From the NCBI GenBank assembly GCA_000827325.1, contig KN832880.1, positions 1,602,112-1,666,111 on the forward strand: a DNA stretch of 64,000 nucleotides, read 5' to 3'. Origin of the DNA: Oidiodendron maius Zn. Its lineage: Eukaryota > Ascomycota > Leotiomycetes > Myxotrichaceae. Below the pieces are notes generated by a model that was given only the letters and a program-made list of their open reading frames with translations, was not told the origin of the DNA and searched no databases. This document shows, one piece after another, positions 23,006 through 33,788 of the stretch; position 1 is the stretch's first letter; every line of letters starts with the position of its first letter. A program made the translations under genes and the position numbers.

Positions 23006-24508
23006 TTACAGCCCAATTTCTTCCAGCGGCCAATGCAGCCACGGGCGCCATTCTTCATCTAGCTGATTATAGATGCGAGTTAAGAGTCTCTTGCTATAAC
23101 CACTCATGTACCAGTCGGCCTCCAACGGTCGAAGCAATATGCAATAATGAGCTAGCAATATCAAAGCGACTGGTTCTCTATCCCTCAAAAGATCTAAATA
23201 TTCCTGTGTAACCTGCACTGGCCAGGTATGTGTCGCAACCCACAGGGTATAGGCATTTCGTGACTGGGCCGCCTGTGCTTTCGCAAACGCTCTTGAGAGG
23301 ATAAGGAGAGCCGACGATAAGGGAGAGAAATAGCAGTCGAGGAGTTTCTGTGTAGTTTGCGCTGTGTTGGGTTTAATTAACTCGAACAATCCTCGCAGGC
23401 GTTCATCATACTTCGAGGTTTCAAAGCCCTGGTCGCCGCCCTCGCTTTCCAGGCCTCCCGTCACCAGAGCTACAATGGGAAGGCTTTGTATATATGGCCA
23501 AACGGACTGAAAGATGTGGCAGCTGGCACGGATGACATGCAGCCAGTCTGGGAGGTGTAGGTCGTGTCTTGCTTTAACGAGGAGGAGTTCTTCATCGTGT
23601 TGGTCTGCGGAGAAGCAGTGGATGATGAGGAGTTGTGTGAATGCTAGTAACGCAAAGCAGTTGTCAATGTTTGGATTACCAATTTCAACCCGGAATTGTG
23701 GTAGCGCTATATTTTGGTGCTGAGCTGCTATTAACTGGTACCGCTGCCTCTCAGAAGGGTGGAGAAATGCGAGATGCAGTGCCGAGCAAGCTAGGACGCC
23801 ATGCTTTAAGAAAGAGTGTTTGGCTGCCAATACAGGCACATCCGTATTCCACACGTGTTTGATACTTGCATCATAGCCGATTTCCAGACACGTGGAAGTT
23901 TTAAAATGCTCGAGAAGCTTGAGGTCTTCGATGGTCATCACGTGGGCCTCACAGGTCAACAATAGGGTTGGTGTGACAGTTCTCGGGTTGGCAGTCTCGC
24001 TGTCAATATTTGAGTGTCGTTCTGGGTGAGACAGAGTTGTAGATGATTGGCGTACTATAAAGTATCTTAGCTGATTGCCTCGAAAGAACGTCTGCAAATC
24101 AACAGGTCGCCACTGAGAATCATCCGCTCTCATCTCACTATGCTCTGCAGCCCAGTGCATCTTCATGCGCTTGATAGAAGCGCAGAGATAATTGCAGCCA
24201 CTGGCCTCGCACGAGAGGCCATTTGTGGTGGGTAAAAAGGGCAACGGGTCTTCATTTGGCCCCGGAAGAGTGACATTTTTCGGATCGGCAAGATCCAACT
24301 CCTCGGCGTAGTTCATGAACTCCCGGCGATTAGAGCGGTAAATCCTGTGGATCTCTTTCAGATGGCGGGAAATAGCCGATGGCTGGATTGCATAGCGACA
24401 TCCTGTGCATATCAAAACTCGATGTTGTGGGAGATAATGGAGCAGCTGAGTTGGCTCAAGTGGGGCTGTAGGCATGGCGCTTGCGGGTCGAAACACTGAA
24501 CGGCACAA
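23006..24508 (-). CDS. C2H2-type regulator related to F9775/orsellinic-cluster protein D
   Basis: An intact intronless frame of 500 residues. Met12 (24475) is an equally good start, because the first 11 residues look non-conserved. The N-terminal region has two zinc-finger-like units. One reads LICTGCRYAIQPSAISRHLK with EIH next (C-x2-C-x11-H-x4-H); the other starts CEASGCNYLC and ends KMHWAAEH. Fungal homologues annotated as orsellinic acid/F9775 biosynthesis cluster protein D share this first block. The rest (residues about 190-500) is helical and resembles the C-terminal domain of fungal transcription factors (CSALHLAFLHPSERQRY, a conserved LHLAxLHP-type motif). A nuclear regulator is likely. 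Target genes are unknown. Confidence 0.75.
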   Translation of the reverse strand: MCRSVFRPASAMPTAPLEPTQLLHYLPQHRVLICTGCRYAIQPSAISRHLKEIHRIYRSNRREFMNYAEELDLADPKNVTLPGPNEDPLPFLPTTNGLSCEASGCNYLCASIKRMKMHWAAEHSEMRADDSQWRPVDLQTFFRGNQLRYFIVRQSSTTLSHPERHSNIDSETANPRTVTPTLLLTCEAHVMTIEDLKLLEHFKTSTCLEIGYDASIKHVWNTDVPVLAAKHSFLKHGVLACSALHLAFLHPSERQRYQLIAAQHQNIALPQFRVEIGNPNIDNCFALLAFTQLLIIHCFSADQHDEELLLVKARHDLHLPDWLHVIRASCHIFQSVWPYIQSLPIVALVTGGLESEGGDQGFETSKYDERLRGLFELIKPNTAQTTQKLLDCYFSPLSSALLILSRAFAKAQAAQSRNAYTLWVATHTWPVQVTQEYLDLLRDREPVALILLAHYCILLRPLEADWYMSGYSKRLLTRIYNQLDEEWRPWLHWPLEEIGL

Positions 24509-25302
24509 CTCTCGCTGTTCCAGATGTAATTACACCGAACCATGCGTACTTTTGTGAAATACCAGCAATAGAATGAACGAAGTTGTGATTGAGAATAGTC
24601 TTTAGCAGAACGGCGGGTGCCGTTCCAGATAAGTAATACAAAATATGGTTGATCCCTGTCTAAGGCCAAGGATTACGAAGCAAATCGCCGGTGCTGTTCT
24701 CAATGCTGGTTGGCGGTATTGCCCGCTAAATACGCCGGTCGTCTCCAGTTGGCGTGTTGGAAACGGGTCGTATCTTCTAGCTTTCAAAGACATCAAGGAA
24801 ACTTTGAATTAATAATTACAACGCTTTAATAACGGGCACCAAGCTTCCTATCCGACTAGCAGGGGGTAAAGGAGATATCAAGAGAAAGGGGGAGGAGAGA
24901 AAGGAAAGGCAGTGCGTAGAAGGGAAGGAAAACCGTAAAATCAACGACAACGTCAGTTAAGTAGAACTAGAAAGCGACGAAACGATAATTAGATCGTTCT
25001 CTTTTACTTAATATAATTTGCAATTAGGTGTCTTCTTTCGAATACATTATATCAGCAAGGCGGCTTCCGACGCGGGAGGTTGCGACCCATGTCACGCACT
25101 GGAGTCTAGGCTTAAAAGGCGAAGGGATGTCTCTCCATAATGCATTTCCACTTCTAGCACCCCCTGCCATTATTTTATTCTCTCATATAAGATCGATTTC
25201 CGTTCATATCTTAAAACACTCGAGTCCTTGTCTGCTTGTCGTGTTTCAATCGCATCCAAACGATACCACGATAGAAACCACGAAGCAAAAACTGCTATCA
25301 AC
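24509..25302. other. Intergenic, nothing firm
   Basis: Purine-rich sequence occurs near 24870-24930. No gene or repeat is supported. Confidence 0.4.
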
Positions 25303-26511
25303 ATGCACAATATCGTCATTCTCGGCGGCAACTTCAGTGGTGTTTCTACCGCACATTACCTCCTCCGTCATGTCCTTCCCTCGCTCAATTCCACCGCCAG
25401 CGAAAGCCCAGCGTTCAAAGTCACTCTTGTCTCACCTTCTGATCGCACTTTCTTCAAAATTGGAGCTCCGCGCGTTCTGGCCTCCACTAAATTATCCGCC
25501 GACGAGCCCTTTGCCTCAATTCCGGATGCATTCAGCCATTACAAAGCTTCCGAGTTTAGCTTCAACCAAGGCGAGGCAGTAGCGGTTGACGAGGCTGCCA
25601 AGGCAGTCTCAATAAAAAGCACGACAACATCCCACCTTGATTTACTTCAATACGACTCGTTGGTTATCGCTACTGGAATGACAAGCCCTAGTCCTCTGTG
25701 GTCACTCCATGGCGACTACAAACTTACACTTGACGCGTTCGAAGAAATGTATAGACGTCTACCCAAAGCGGAAACAATCCTGATTGCAGGAGGTGGACCG
25801 ACAGGAATTGAGACAGCAGGAGAGATAGCATACTTTTACAAGCCAAAAAATATCACCCTTCTATCTGGCGGAGCCCGTCTTCTCCCTAGATTAAAGAATC
25901 CAGCCGTTGGTAAAGCAGCGGAGGGACAACTTACATCACTAAAAGTAAAAACGGTCCACAATCTCAAAGTCACCTCTTCAACTAAACTTGAAGATGGTAG
26001 ATTTTTAGTAAAATTGAGTGATAACAGCACTAAAACTGTTGATATCTACATCGATGCTACAAGTGGGACGCCCAACACCAACTTTCTCCCTGGTAGCTGG
26101 CTTGACGATAACAAGCGGGTTGTCACGGATACAAGCACTCTTCGCGCAACTAAAGCTCCTGTTGGCATTTACAGCATCGGAGATGCTGCATCCTACTCTA
26201 AAGCTAACGTCTTGGATGCGACATTTCCGGTTCCAGCAGTGTGTTATTCGATCTGGTCCGATATACAGGCAGTCGCAATTGGGGGGGGAGACCTAAAGAA
26301 AAGCCCCGTGAGATCAGCTGTATTGAAAGAGAAGAAATACAAGCAGTTTGAATCTGATATGCAATTTGTTCCTGTTGGACCAAAGGGAGGTGCTGGTGTC
26401 ATGTTTGGTGTGAAGGTAGCTAGCTTCTTCGTGTGGCTTTTGAAGTCGAGAACTTTCTTCCTTGAGAAGGCGCCAGGATTGGCTACTGGTGCAGACTTTC
26501 TGAAGCCGTGA
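25303..26511 (+). CDS. AMID/FSP1-like FAD-dependent oxidoreductase
   Basis: The start is the ATG at 25303, directly before the dinucleotide-binding motif (MHNIVILGGNFSGVSTAHYL); an upstream extension to 25228 adds no conserved residues. This gives 402 residues with no introns. The second Rossmann motif is ILIAGGGPTGIETAGEIAYF, and near the end the FAD-contacting block is GIYSIGDAASYS. This is the pyridine-nucleotide-disulphide reductase fold of the AIF-M2/AMID/FSP1 group, NAD(P)H:quinone-type oxidoreductases at membranes or mitochondria. The C-terminal hydrophobic stretch VKVASFFVWLLKS may give membrane contact. The frame is undamaged. Confidence 0.88.
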   Translation: MHNIVILGGNFSGVSTAHYLLRHVLPSLNSTASESPAFKVTLVSPSDRTFFKIGAPRVLASTKLSADEPFASIPDAFSHYKASEFSFNQGEAVAVDEAAKAVSIKSTTTSHLDLLQYDSLVIATGMTSPSPLWSLHGDYKLTLDAFEEMYRRLPKAETILIAGGGPTGIETAGEIAYFYKPKNITLLSGGARLLPRLKNPAVGKAAEGQLTSLKVKTVHNLKVTSSTKLEDGRFLVKLSDNSTKTVDIYIDATSGTPNTNFLPGSWLDDNKRVVTDTSTLRATKAPVGIYSIGDAASYSKANVLDATFPVPAVCYSIWSDIQAVAIGGGDLKKSPVRSAVLKEKKYKQFESDMQFVPVGPKGGAGVMFGVKVASFFVWLLKSRTFFLEKAPGLATGADFLKP

Positions 26512-27570
26512 TATTAGAGAAGTGTTCAATGGCAAGAACGTCGATATCAGTTAGAAGCGAAGCGGTAGTAAATTTTGCCATGTGGATTATTTACGTGGGT
26601 TCTACTTCCCTTTCGGCGCGGTGATAAATAATCTGTCGCCTTGTCACTAATATATAACTTGACCGGTGGTATAGACATTCTCGAGAGTATCTTTAATAGG
26701 TAGAAGAATCACATTTTGGTACACATACTACAGTATGACTCGTTAAGGCGATAGCGTGCATTCGTATTTCCCGTACAGACAGCCCCCCAACCTCATCGGG
26801 CATTTATATCGTATGCACCCCTCCCCATAGCACTAGCATCTATTGTATCCTCCAGTTTCACCTCCTCTCCTTTTCACCCGTCGCACTTGACTTTTCTCTT
26901 CTTGCATTGCATACATCCCGTTCAGGTTTTGATTTGCCGCGGCTCGATGGCTACTGGAGCGGCAGCTGGATGGGAGCCGAGCACCTTGGGCCGTACGACC
27001 GTACGGTGAGCTGGTTGCTAGTGTCTGTTGGGGGACGACCCATATTGGCCGTGTCCATCGTAAAATCTCTCTCCTTCTGATTGTGACAAATGGTAATGTG
27101 TCGTGAAGGCAGCAAACCCTTCTGTATCAAGAAGTACTGCGAGATATGGCTATTTGTAGGGACATTTGGGGCATTGTCATGCGCCATGACACTAGAGTCA
27201 AAAGGGCAGAAGTGCGAGGCCCCATCAAACAAGAGAGCCAATCAAACTACATGTCCCAAAGAGGAATAAGTGCGAGACATTATGTCACGGAGCCCAGACT
27301 GCCGGACTTTACGGTCGATAAAGCGTAAACTCGGCCTGTTAAAGATCAAAAAGAAGCAGGATGAACTAACTCATAAGTGTGAAATTATGACATGTACTAG
27401 AAGAGTAGAAATGCGTATGTAGTACAGTAGATAGACATGTAAGATTATTTTAAGATGATCGATTTGTTTTGAGATCCCATCCTGCCAAATATGATGCATT
27501 ACGATGCCAAGGGATAAGTATTTTTTTACCCAGATAGTACAGGCAGCGAGTGCATGCCAAATAGCGCGCG
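26512..27570. other. Intergenic with a dispersed repeat copy
   Basis: No gene is supported. It contains the palindrome CCGTACGACCGTACGG near 26990-27005 and the repeat copy at 27121-27328, which is listed separately. Confidence 0.5.
27121..27328. repeat. Dispersed repeat, copy A
   Basis: It is homologous in the same orientation to 33087-33303. Shared blocks include ATCAAGAARTACTGCGAGATA, ACACTAGAGYYAAAAGGGC, AAGTGCGAGAYATTAYGTYAC and GACTGCCGG. There is no coding capacity. Copy A is the less mutated one. It may be a MITE-like or solo-terminal fragment of an unidentified element. Confidence 0.6.
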
Positions 27571-28353
27571 TTACACCTTCCACTTATCTCTGCCCAACTC
27601 GACGATATCGGCCTGTTGTACAATCCAATATTTGGACGGCGCTTTTCCCTCTTCAACCACCCGAGCACTTGCCACAGCTGCTCTGCCGATAATAGTTTGA
27701 TCCTGCCCTACACATATTATGAATTAGTACTGGGGATATCAAATTACTCAGAAATAAGAGAAAAGAAAAGAAGGCCCTCGGGTATTGATTTAGAAAGTCA
27801 TGCCTAGTCTGTCTTGGACGCCCTGTCCCAGCTTATTTATGTTCTCTAATATGCTCTCCAAAAGCGCGGCTTTGGGCTTCTCCCTTCCGAGGATTATGCC
27901 TGGCCGTAGGATAATTGCGTGTTCGAAATCGAGCTCCTTGATTGCTTCCTCCACGCCAATCTTCATCTTCAAGTAGGGCACATAGCGAGAGAGGAAACTC
28001 CTGGTCCCCGCAAAGGAGATAAATACGTATGTCTTCACTCCGGCCTTCTTAGCTGCTTTAGCGACCTCTATGCAAAAGTCGTGGTCGATCTTCCACTGAT
28101 TCTGGATGCTACCGGCAGTCGCTCTGGTGGTGCCGACCGCGTTGAAGACCACTGCCGGTTTAGGAGGCTGGGAGATCATCGCCCCCCATTTTGAGATGTC
28201 GCCTTCTTGGAGCGCCTGGAGCTTGGAAGATTGAGCATTCGGGGGATTCCTTGAGATGGTCTTGACGGATGAGAATGTCTCTGTGGCCAGAAGTGTAGCA
28301 AGTATTTCAGAGCCCACTGCTCCAGTGCATCCGAAAACTGCTGCCGTCGTCAT
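27571..28353 (-). CDS. FMP52: FMP52-like NAD(P)-binding protein (mitochondrial outer membrane)
   Basis: Two exons, 28353-27804 and 27707-27571, give 228 residues, the usual FMP52 length. The family (HTATIP2/CC3-like atypical SDR) includes the yeast outer-mitochondrial-membrane protein Fmp52. The N-terminal nucleotide motif is AVFGCTGAVGSEIL, followed by FISFAGTRSFLSRYVPYLKM with the YxxxK position (YLKMK) and HAIILRPGIILGRE. Exon 2 supplies the expected tail (GKAPSKYWIVQQADIVELGR). The intron (27803-27708, 96 nt) starts with GC: GCATGA...GTGTAG is the only cut that restores RLGQDQT. Without splicing the protein stops six codons later at MTF, losing the tail. This is the second GC-AG intron in the window. 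Confidence 0.85.
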
Positions 28354-29077
28354 AATGCCGTACAAGATTCTTGTCTAGAAACACCTTCTATTCAAACGTA
28401 ATAGTATAAAGACAAGTATTAAATATGAGCCTTGAAAAACTAACTTCCCAGACGAATATTATATCACATCGCTTGTTAAAGACGCAATTGTTATGTGCTA
28501 GGAAATTAGTGCAGATGATATAATCCTTCTTTTATGGCCCCTTTCTCGCCGTCCTATTATCTTACAATTTTTATTCCTTTAGGAAAAGTAGTTTCCTATA
28601 ACCGACTCGCACATCTGCCTTTTTTGCACTGTTGGTATATTTAGTTTATGCGAGACAATTTCAGTGAATATAAGACAAGGGCTATGCGCCTCATTTTTAG
28701 ATCGCTGAATAATCAAGTCCCGCGTCGAATATTGCAGCATAGTGTCAGGTACGAAGGCTGGCGGTTATCACAACTAGAGTATCAAATGTGGCTGTCACGT
28801 ACCACTTGTTTGTCAACATCGCACTTCTTCCTAATTAAGCGATAGAGCTTCCAAACATCATCATTAGCTTGCGTCACTAAGCTCATGGCCCGACCTATAA
28901 CTCACATTCAGCGGACTTTGCGGCATTTAGAAAAGTATTTAAGTATTTAAACATGCCTTGAATCTTCATGCGTGGCAATGTTATAACCTGTATGCGGTGT
29001 AAAACTTCCACTGAAAATATTCCCGCAGGTATAGCGACAGACTTGATACTCACATATTACACTTCACTTCATTTTCA
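28354..29077. other. Intergenic, nothing seen
   Basis: About 0.7 kb, AT-rich, lies between the divergent FMP52 and SDR genes; it would hold both promoters. No clear motif is visible. Confidence 0.5.
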
Positions 29078-30157
29078 ATGGCTACTTTTAGCGACAAGAG
29101 ACAGTTCCTTGGGGGACAGCTTTTTGGATCAACATATATCCCCAAAGGTGCAGATCTGTCCGGCAAGACCGTAATTGTAACCGGGGCTAATGCAGGAATT
29201 GGATTCGAATGCGCGAAGCATCTGTTCGTTACTCGTCCCTTCCTTCTACCAGTGAGAAGATTACTAACTATTCTGGAACCTCATAGAGCTCGCCTCAATG
29301 TCTCAACACTCATCCTAGCCTGTCGCAGTATTCAGAGAGGCAACATGGCCAAAGATATCATCACCAGCGTAGGGGATTGCAAGATGGCAGTCGAGGTCTG
29401 GGAGCTTGATCTCACCAACTACAAATCAGTTCTCGCATTCGCGGAGCGCGTCCGAACAACACTTCCGCGCCTCGATGCCCTCATTGCCAATGCCGGTGTC
29501 AGGCTGATAGAGTTCACAACAGCAGAAGGTACGGAGACGACAATCACTGTGAATGTAATTTCGAACATGCTCCTCAACATCGGAGTCCTCCCTAAACTCC
29601 GAGAGACGTCCGCTGAATATGGAATTCCTACCACCATAACGATCGTCGGGTCTATGATGCATATATTTGGGCCAGCAGAGAGCATGGCGCCACCTCCAGA
29701 AGGCAAGGGAATTGACACATTCGACGTATTAAGCAATCCCAAAACTGCAAATATGGGCCCGAGATATTCTCTCAGTAAGACCTTAATTCATGCCGTGGCT
29801 TCGCAGTTCGCAGCTGTAGCGCAGAGGCAGGGACAACAGGAGCAAGTCATTGTCAACTGGGTGAACCCAGGATGGTGTGCGAGCGAGCTGGACAGGCACA
29901 AGAAAGCACCACCTCTGATACAGCGAATACTGTTTGCTATAATGGGAAGGACAGCGGAGCAGGGAAGCGAGACGCTGGTACATGGCATCATGGCTGGGAA
30001 TCAGACGCATGGTTGCTACCTATCAGAGTGTCGTGCGAAGCCTGAGTCGGACTTCCTACGCAGCAAAGACGGTGTTGAAGCTCGCGCAAGGCTGTGGAGG
30101 GAGTTGTTGGCGAGAATCGAGAAAATATCGCCTGAGATAGCAGGTTTCGTGGAGTGA
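29078..30157 (+). CDS. Short-chain dehydrogenase/reductase (retinol dehydrogenase-like)
   Basis: Two exons, 29078-29223 and 29287-30157, give 338 residues. The 63-nt intron (GTTCGT...CTCATAG, branch ACTAAC) has no stop and is a multiple of three, so the unspliced frame is also open and 21 residues longer. Splicing restores the family pattern AKHLARLNVSTLILACRS. Motifs are GKTVIVTGANAGIG (NADPH site), ANAG, the catalytic Ser in ITIVGSM, and YSLSK (YxxxK). The fold resembles WWOX/retinol-dehydrogenase-type fungal SDRs that reduce ketones or aldehydes. It lies 330 bp from a flavin monooxygenase and is a plausible partner. It is intact. Confidence 0.85.
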   Translation: MATFSDKRQFLGGQLFGSTYIPKGADLSGKTVIVTGANAGIGFECAKHLFVTRPFLLPVRRLLTILEPHRARLNVSTLILACRSIQRGNMAKDIITSVGDCKMAVEVWELDLTNYKSVLAFAERVRTTLPRLDALIANAGVRLIEFTTAEGTETTITVNVISNMLLNIGVLPKLRETSAEYGIPTTITIVGSMMHIFGPAESMAPPPEGKGIDTFDVLSNPKTANMGPRYSLSKTLIHAVASQFAAVAQRQGQQEQVIVNWVNPGWCASELDRHKKAPPLIQRILFAIMGRTAEQGSETLVHGIMAGNQTHGCYLSECRAKPESDFLRSKDGVEARARLWRELLARIEKISPEIAGFVE

Positions 30158-30485
30158 TTTTTTTTCTTGTCGAAGGCCCCATGTTCTTAATAGTACTGTA
30201 ATACAATCTATGGCCTACGACGGAGCATCATTATCAAGAATGGACTGGTCAGCTTTGTAACCTTTTATTATAAATGCTACAGTGTCTCGGGACCAGTAAA
30301 TATTGTCCATCGGTACTTGCCACTGGAGATTAACTTAAGACTAGAACGTGAGCCGATAATTGCCTTAGCTGGCTCCCTAAATCTATCCTTATGCACCCTA
30401 AGAGCTCTAACACTAGGTCGCAGCGTAAGTAGATATGTCATTTTCCAGATTTTGTACTTTGTCCCAGTCTAAGACACCTATATTT
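30158..30485. other. Short convergent intergenic region
   Basis: 328 bp between the 3' ends of the SDR and monooxygenase genes. No terminator-like structure is evident. Confidence 0.5.
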
Positions 30486-32807
30486 TCACCAGATTTCATA
30501 CAGGCCACCCTCAAGAGCCTGGATCTGTAGAGCCAGGATGCGTGACCAGAATCGGCTCATAGCCATATTGCCGATGGTGACCCAGAAACCGGGACACCCG
30601 GACTGGCGCCACTCAGTCATCCACTCGCCGTCCGAATTCAGCCCGCCAAAGCCGTGGACTTTGTTGGCAACATCATCGCCAAAGACACTGCGCATCACTG
30701 ACTCCCTGCTCTTGTATCCCGTTGCCATGACGATTTCGTCAGCTTCTATCGTAGTACCGTCCTCCAGGACGACGCTGGCCTCGGTGATTTCCGCTATCTG
30801 CTTGCCCTGCTGAACCTTCATTCGACCCTCACGGTAATACTTATGATTGCCTTCATATATGTGATAGCCCCCGTTAGACTGGAGGGCCAAGAATAGGATA
30901 CCAGCCCCGTCAGGTCCGTCGTTCAGCTGGAATCCAGCCGAGCGGTAGTCCTCTTCCACCGGTTTTAGTAGAGGGGCGAGGATCTTATTGGCCTGGATGG
31001 AGAAAGTCTTAAGTACGGGAAGAGGGACCATATTACGAAGGTAGTCGAATTCGTCGATCTGGTTGAGCTGGATTTTGGATGCGTCAGACGAAGCGTATAA
31101 AAACGAATAACGAAGAAAGCAACGTTTCTAACCCGACAAACAAAGGGCTGCAAGTAACTTACATTTCCCTCATTATACGAACGGGCCAAGATTGGCGTGA
31201 CAATATCGCGCGTCGTAATGCTTGTACTGCTTCTCTGGATGATGGTCACGTCTGCCCCGTTTAGCAAATAGTCCCGCGCAGCATCCTGGGCCGAGTTGCA
31301 CGCGCCAACGATAACGACCTTCTTTCCCTTGCTGCCTTTGGCATTACGGAACGCTGCTGAGTGTATTAGCGGGCCACGAAACTTAGTAAGGCCCTGAATG
31401 TCGGGAACGTTTGGCCCGCCGGCGAATCCTGTTGACTGGATGATGTGTCGGGGATGGATGGCTTCTTTTTTACATGTCAACATGCCAGGATAACATAGAA
31501 AGATGGATAGGAGAGAAGTAAAAAGGCTCACGTTCAATCACCACACCGTCCTGGGTACGTGAAATGGTTACGCTCCACTGTTTCTTGCTCGGATGCCAGA
31601 TAGGACGCTTAATAGTAGTGTTCGTCAGAACCTCCAAGCCCATAATCTGCACATATGCATCAAGCCAGCTCCCCATATCATCCTTAGTAGCGTAGAGCTG
31701 TTGATGAAAAACGGAAACGGTCAGCGTGTTGACTCACCGTGAAACGACACTAGAGAAATGGCCAACTGACTAGTTGGGGAAACACTTCAAGAATAACTTA
31801 CCGGCCAGGTAGGTGGGAAGTTCAGGTAGGCCATGTGATTAGAATGCACGGGATCATGGGTAGAGAGTGTATCGTAACGGTTACGCCAGACGTCCCCAAC
31901 ACGTGGAAGACGATCAACCAGCAACGCCTTAACTCCAAGCGCAGCCAGTCGCGCAGCCGTATTGAGACCGCAGTGACCCGCCCCTACGAAGGTAAGCAGT
32001 TACTATTGGCTGGCTTGATGGGGATTTTACGAAGGAAGAAGCGCCGGACTCACCTACAATCAACACTGCTGCGTCACTTGCTGTCAACTGACTCGGTTCA
32101 GGCTCAGGATCTTTTGCGGTGAGTTCCCCCCCAAAGGGTCGATTAGGGCCGACGTGCTCTTTTAAAAGGCCCTTCCACATCGTCACGAGCGTATTTATGA
32201 AGTATATCTTCCACCTGCCCTCATCATCTACATCCTGGACCAGCTTTGCCAGACCACGGAAGTACGCGATATCTGTCTCGCCCGTCAGAAACACGGTGAT
32301 GCAATTGACGCTCAGACCTGGGTTGAGCGGCTCCAGAGCTGGAGCGGACTTCATGCCGTCGATCTCCAGGGACTGGATGGTCCTCCCCGCGCTTAGGTAC
32401 TGCTGGATCTTCTCGAAACCGTGCAGTGAGCGCACATCTGGCGAGGTCACGAGCATGTCCCGGTAGTAGCAGTTGTCGGGTAGGAAGAACTTGCATAGCC
32501 CATCATATTCCCCTGCTATCAGCTTGGCAGAGAAGTGCGCCACGAACGTCTGTCCCACCTCAGCAGCTTGTTTGGGAGACACAGGGCCGCTTCTCGACTC
32601 AAAAATCTTCGGCAGGTCAGCGGGTGGCACATTAACCGACCCAGGAATGAGCTTCTGTTCGGGTACGGTGACCATCTTTACGGTCACTTTAACTGGGTTT
32701 ATCAGACGGATAGAATCTAGTTTAAGATGCCAAAGGAATTGGGGGGAGAGACCTTCTGGTCTTTCATCCTGACTTATAGTGGAAAAGGTTTGAGTACTGC
32801 AAGGCAT
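30486..32807 (-). CDS. FAD/NADPH-dependent flavin monooxygenase with NTF2-like N-terminus
   Basis: Five exons: start to 32054, 31983-31802, 31697-31532, 31461-31163 and 31067-30486, with all phases consistent. The start is either Met at 32807 (660 residues) or Met at 32675 (616 residues, MVTVPEQKLIPGSVNV). The N-terminal 170 residues look like a SnoaL/NTF2-type domain (VAHFSAKLIAGEYDGLCKFF). The FAD motif follows across intron 1 (AVLIVGAGHCGLNTAARLAA), then the NADPH motif KKVVIVGACNSAQDAARDYL with the second Gly of GxGxx(A/G) changed to Cys, and EIVMATGYKSRE. Similar fungal proteins are annotated as YUCCA-like or steroid/Baeyer-Villiger-like monooxygenases that insert one oxygen atom into a small molecule. 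The substrate is unknown. Confidence 0.85.
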
Positions 32808-33788
32808 CGAACTATACCACATTAAGCTTTATTCAGAGCCTAAACTTTAAGAGCAGGCAAGTCTGGCCGTACTAGTGTGAGTCTTACGAGATCCAATCCA
32901 GTGGGGCATGGCACGAGCAATCGGAGCTCAATCGTAGACTCACGCCGGTCCAGGTTGACGAGGCTTTCGTTTAACTACGCAGAAGCCAAGTATCACGTAC
33001 GTGTAGCAGAAGAGAAACACGCCTGTAGTTGATTACAGGCAGGATGTCAAAAGTTAATCCAACTCAAAGTGGTATGAGCAAGATTGTCTACATCAAGAAA
33101 TACTGCGAGATAAGATATGTGTCATTATATTAAAGATGTAAGACGCTATAACACTAGAGCTAAAAGGGCCAGACGTACGAGTACTGGTCGGCAATGAAAC
33201 GAAATCATAATTAATTTAACCTACAGAGGGAAAAGTGCGAGATATTACGTTACAGTAGCAAAAGGGTCGGACCGTTTCCCCGCCGACTGCCGGCTTATAC
33301 GACCCTCCTCCCCAGCTCTGTGGTGTACCTGTAGAGTTACCCTACCTGCATTATAAGCTTACTGTAAGACTATCATTGGTATGTATCCTGCCGGTTACTT
33401 CGGCCACATCTCTATCAAGATGGAGATGTTACGAAACTTTCCACTCTGGCCTCCGTAAGATCTGCAATTTCAAGGTTAAAAGTTCTGTTGCTCGGATGTC
33501 GACACCCCCCCTCTATCGGAGCGCGGTGTATGAATCACCGAATTTCTCATGCCCGGCCACTCCAGCTCAAAGCGTTCCAGCAGGCCATACACCCATTGCA
33601 TACCTAGATGTAGTTGATTGTTCAGTTCCTACGTTTCTTCTAGTTATAAACCAACTACTACTTAAACGTAGGTAATTTCCCATCACATCTTGCAACTCGT
33701 CTGATATGCACTGGATACAACCATATATATTGTAAACACTCTCAACTACAAATCCGAACTCCTCAGACTATCACTTTAGAAGTCCACA
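32808..33788. other. Divergent promoter region with a repeat copy
   Basis: It lies between the monooxygenase and the 2-oxoglutarate oxygenase, which are transcribed away from each other. It contains repeat copy B (33087-33303) and a TATATAT stretch near 33724. Confidence 0.5.
33087..33303. repeat. Dispersed repeat, copy B (RIP-like drift)
   Basis: Second copy of the element at 27121-27328. It differs mainly by changes toward A and T (C-to-T and G-to-A), as expected from repeat-induced point mutation, with some short indels in the middle. Confidence 0.55.
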
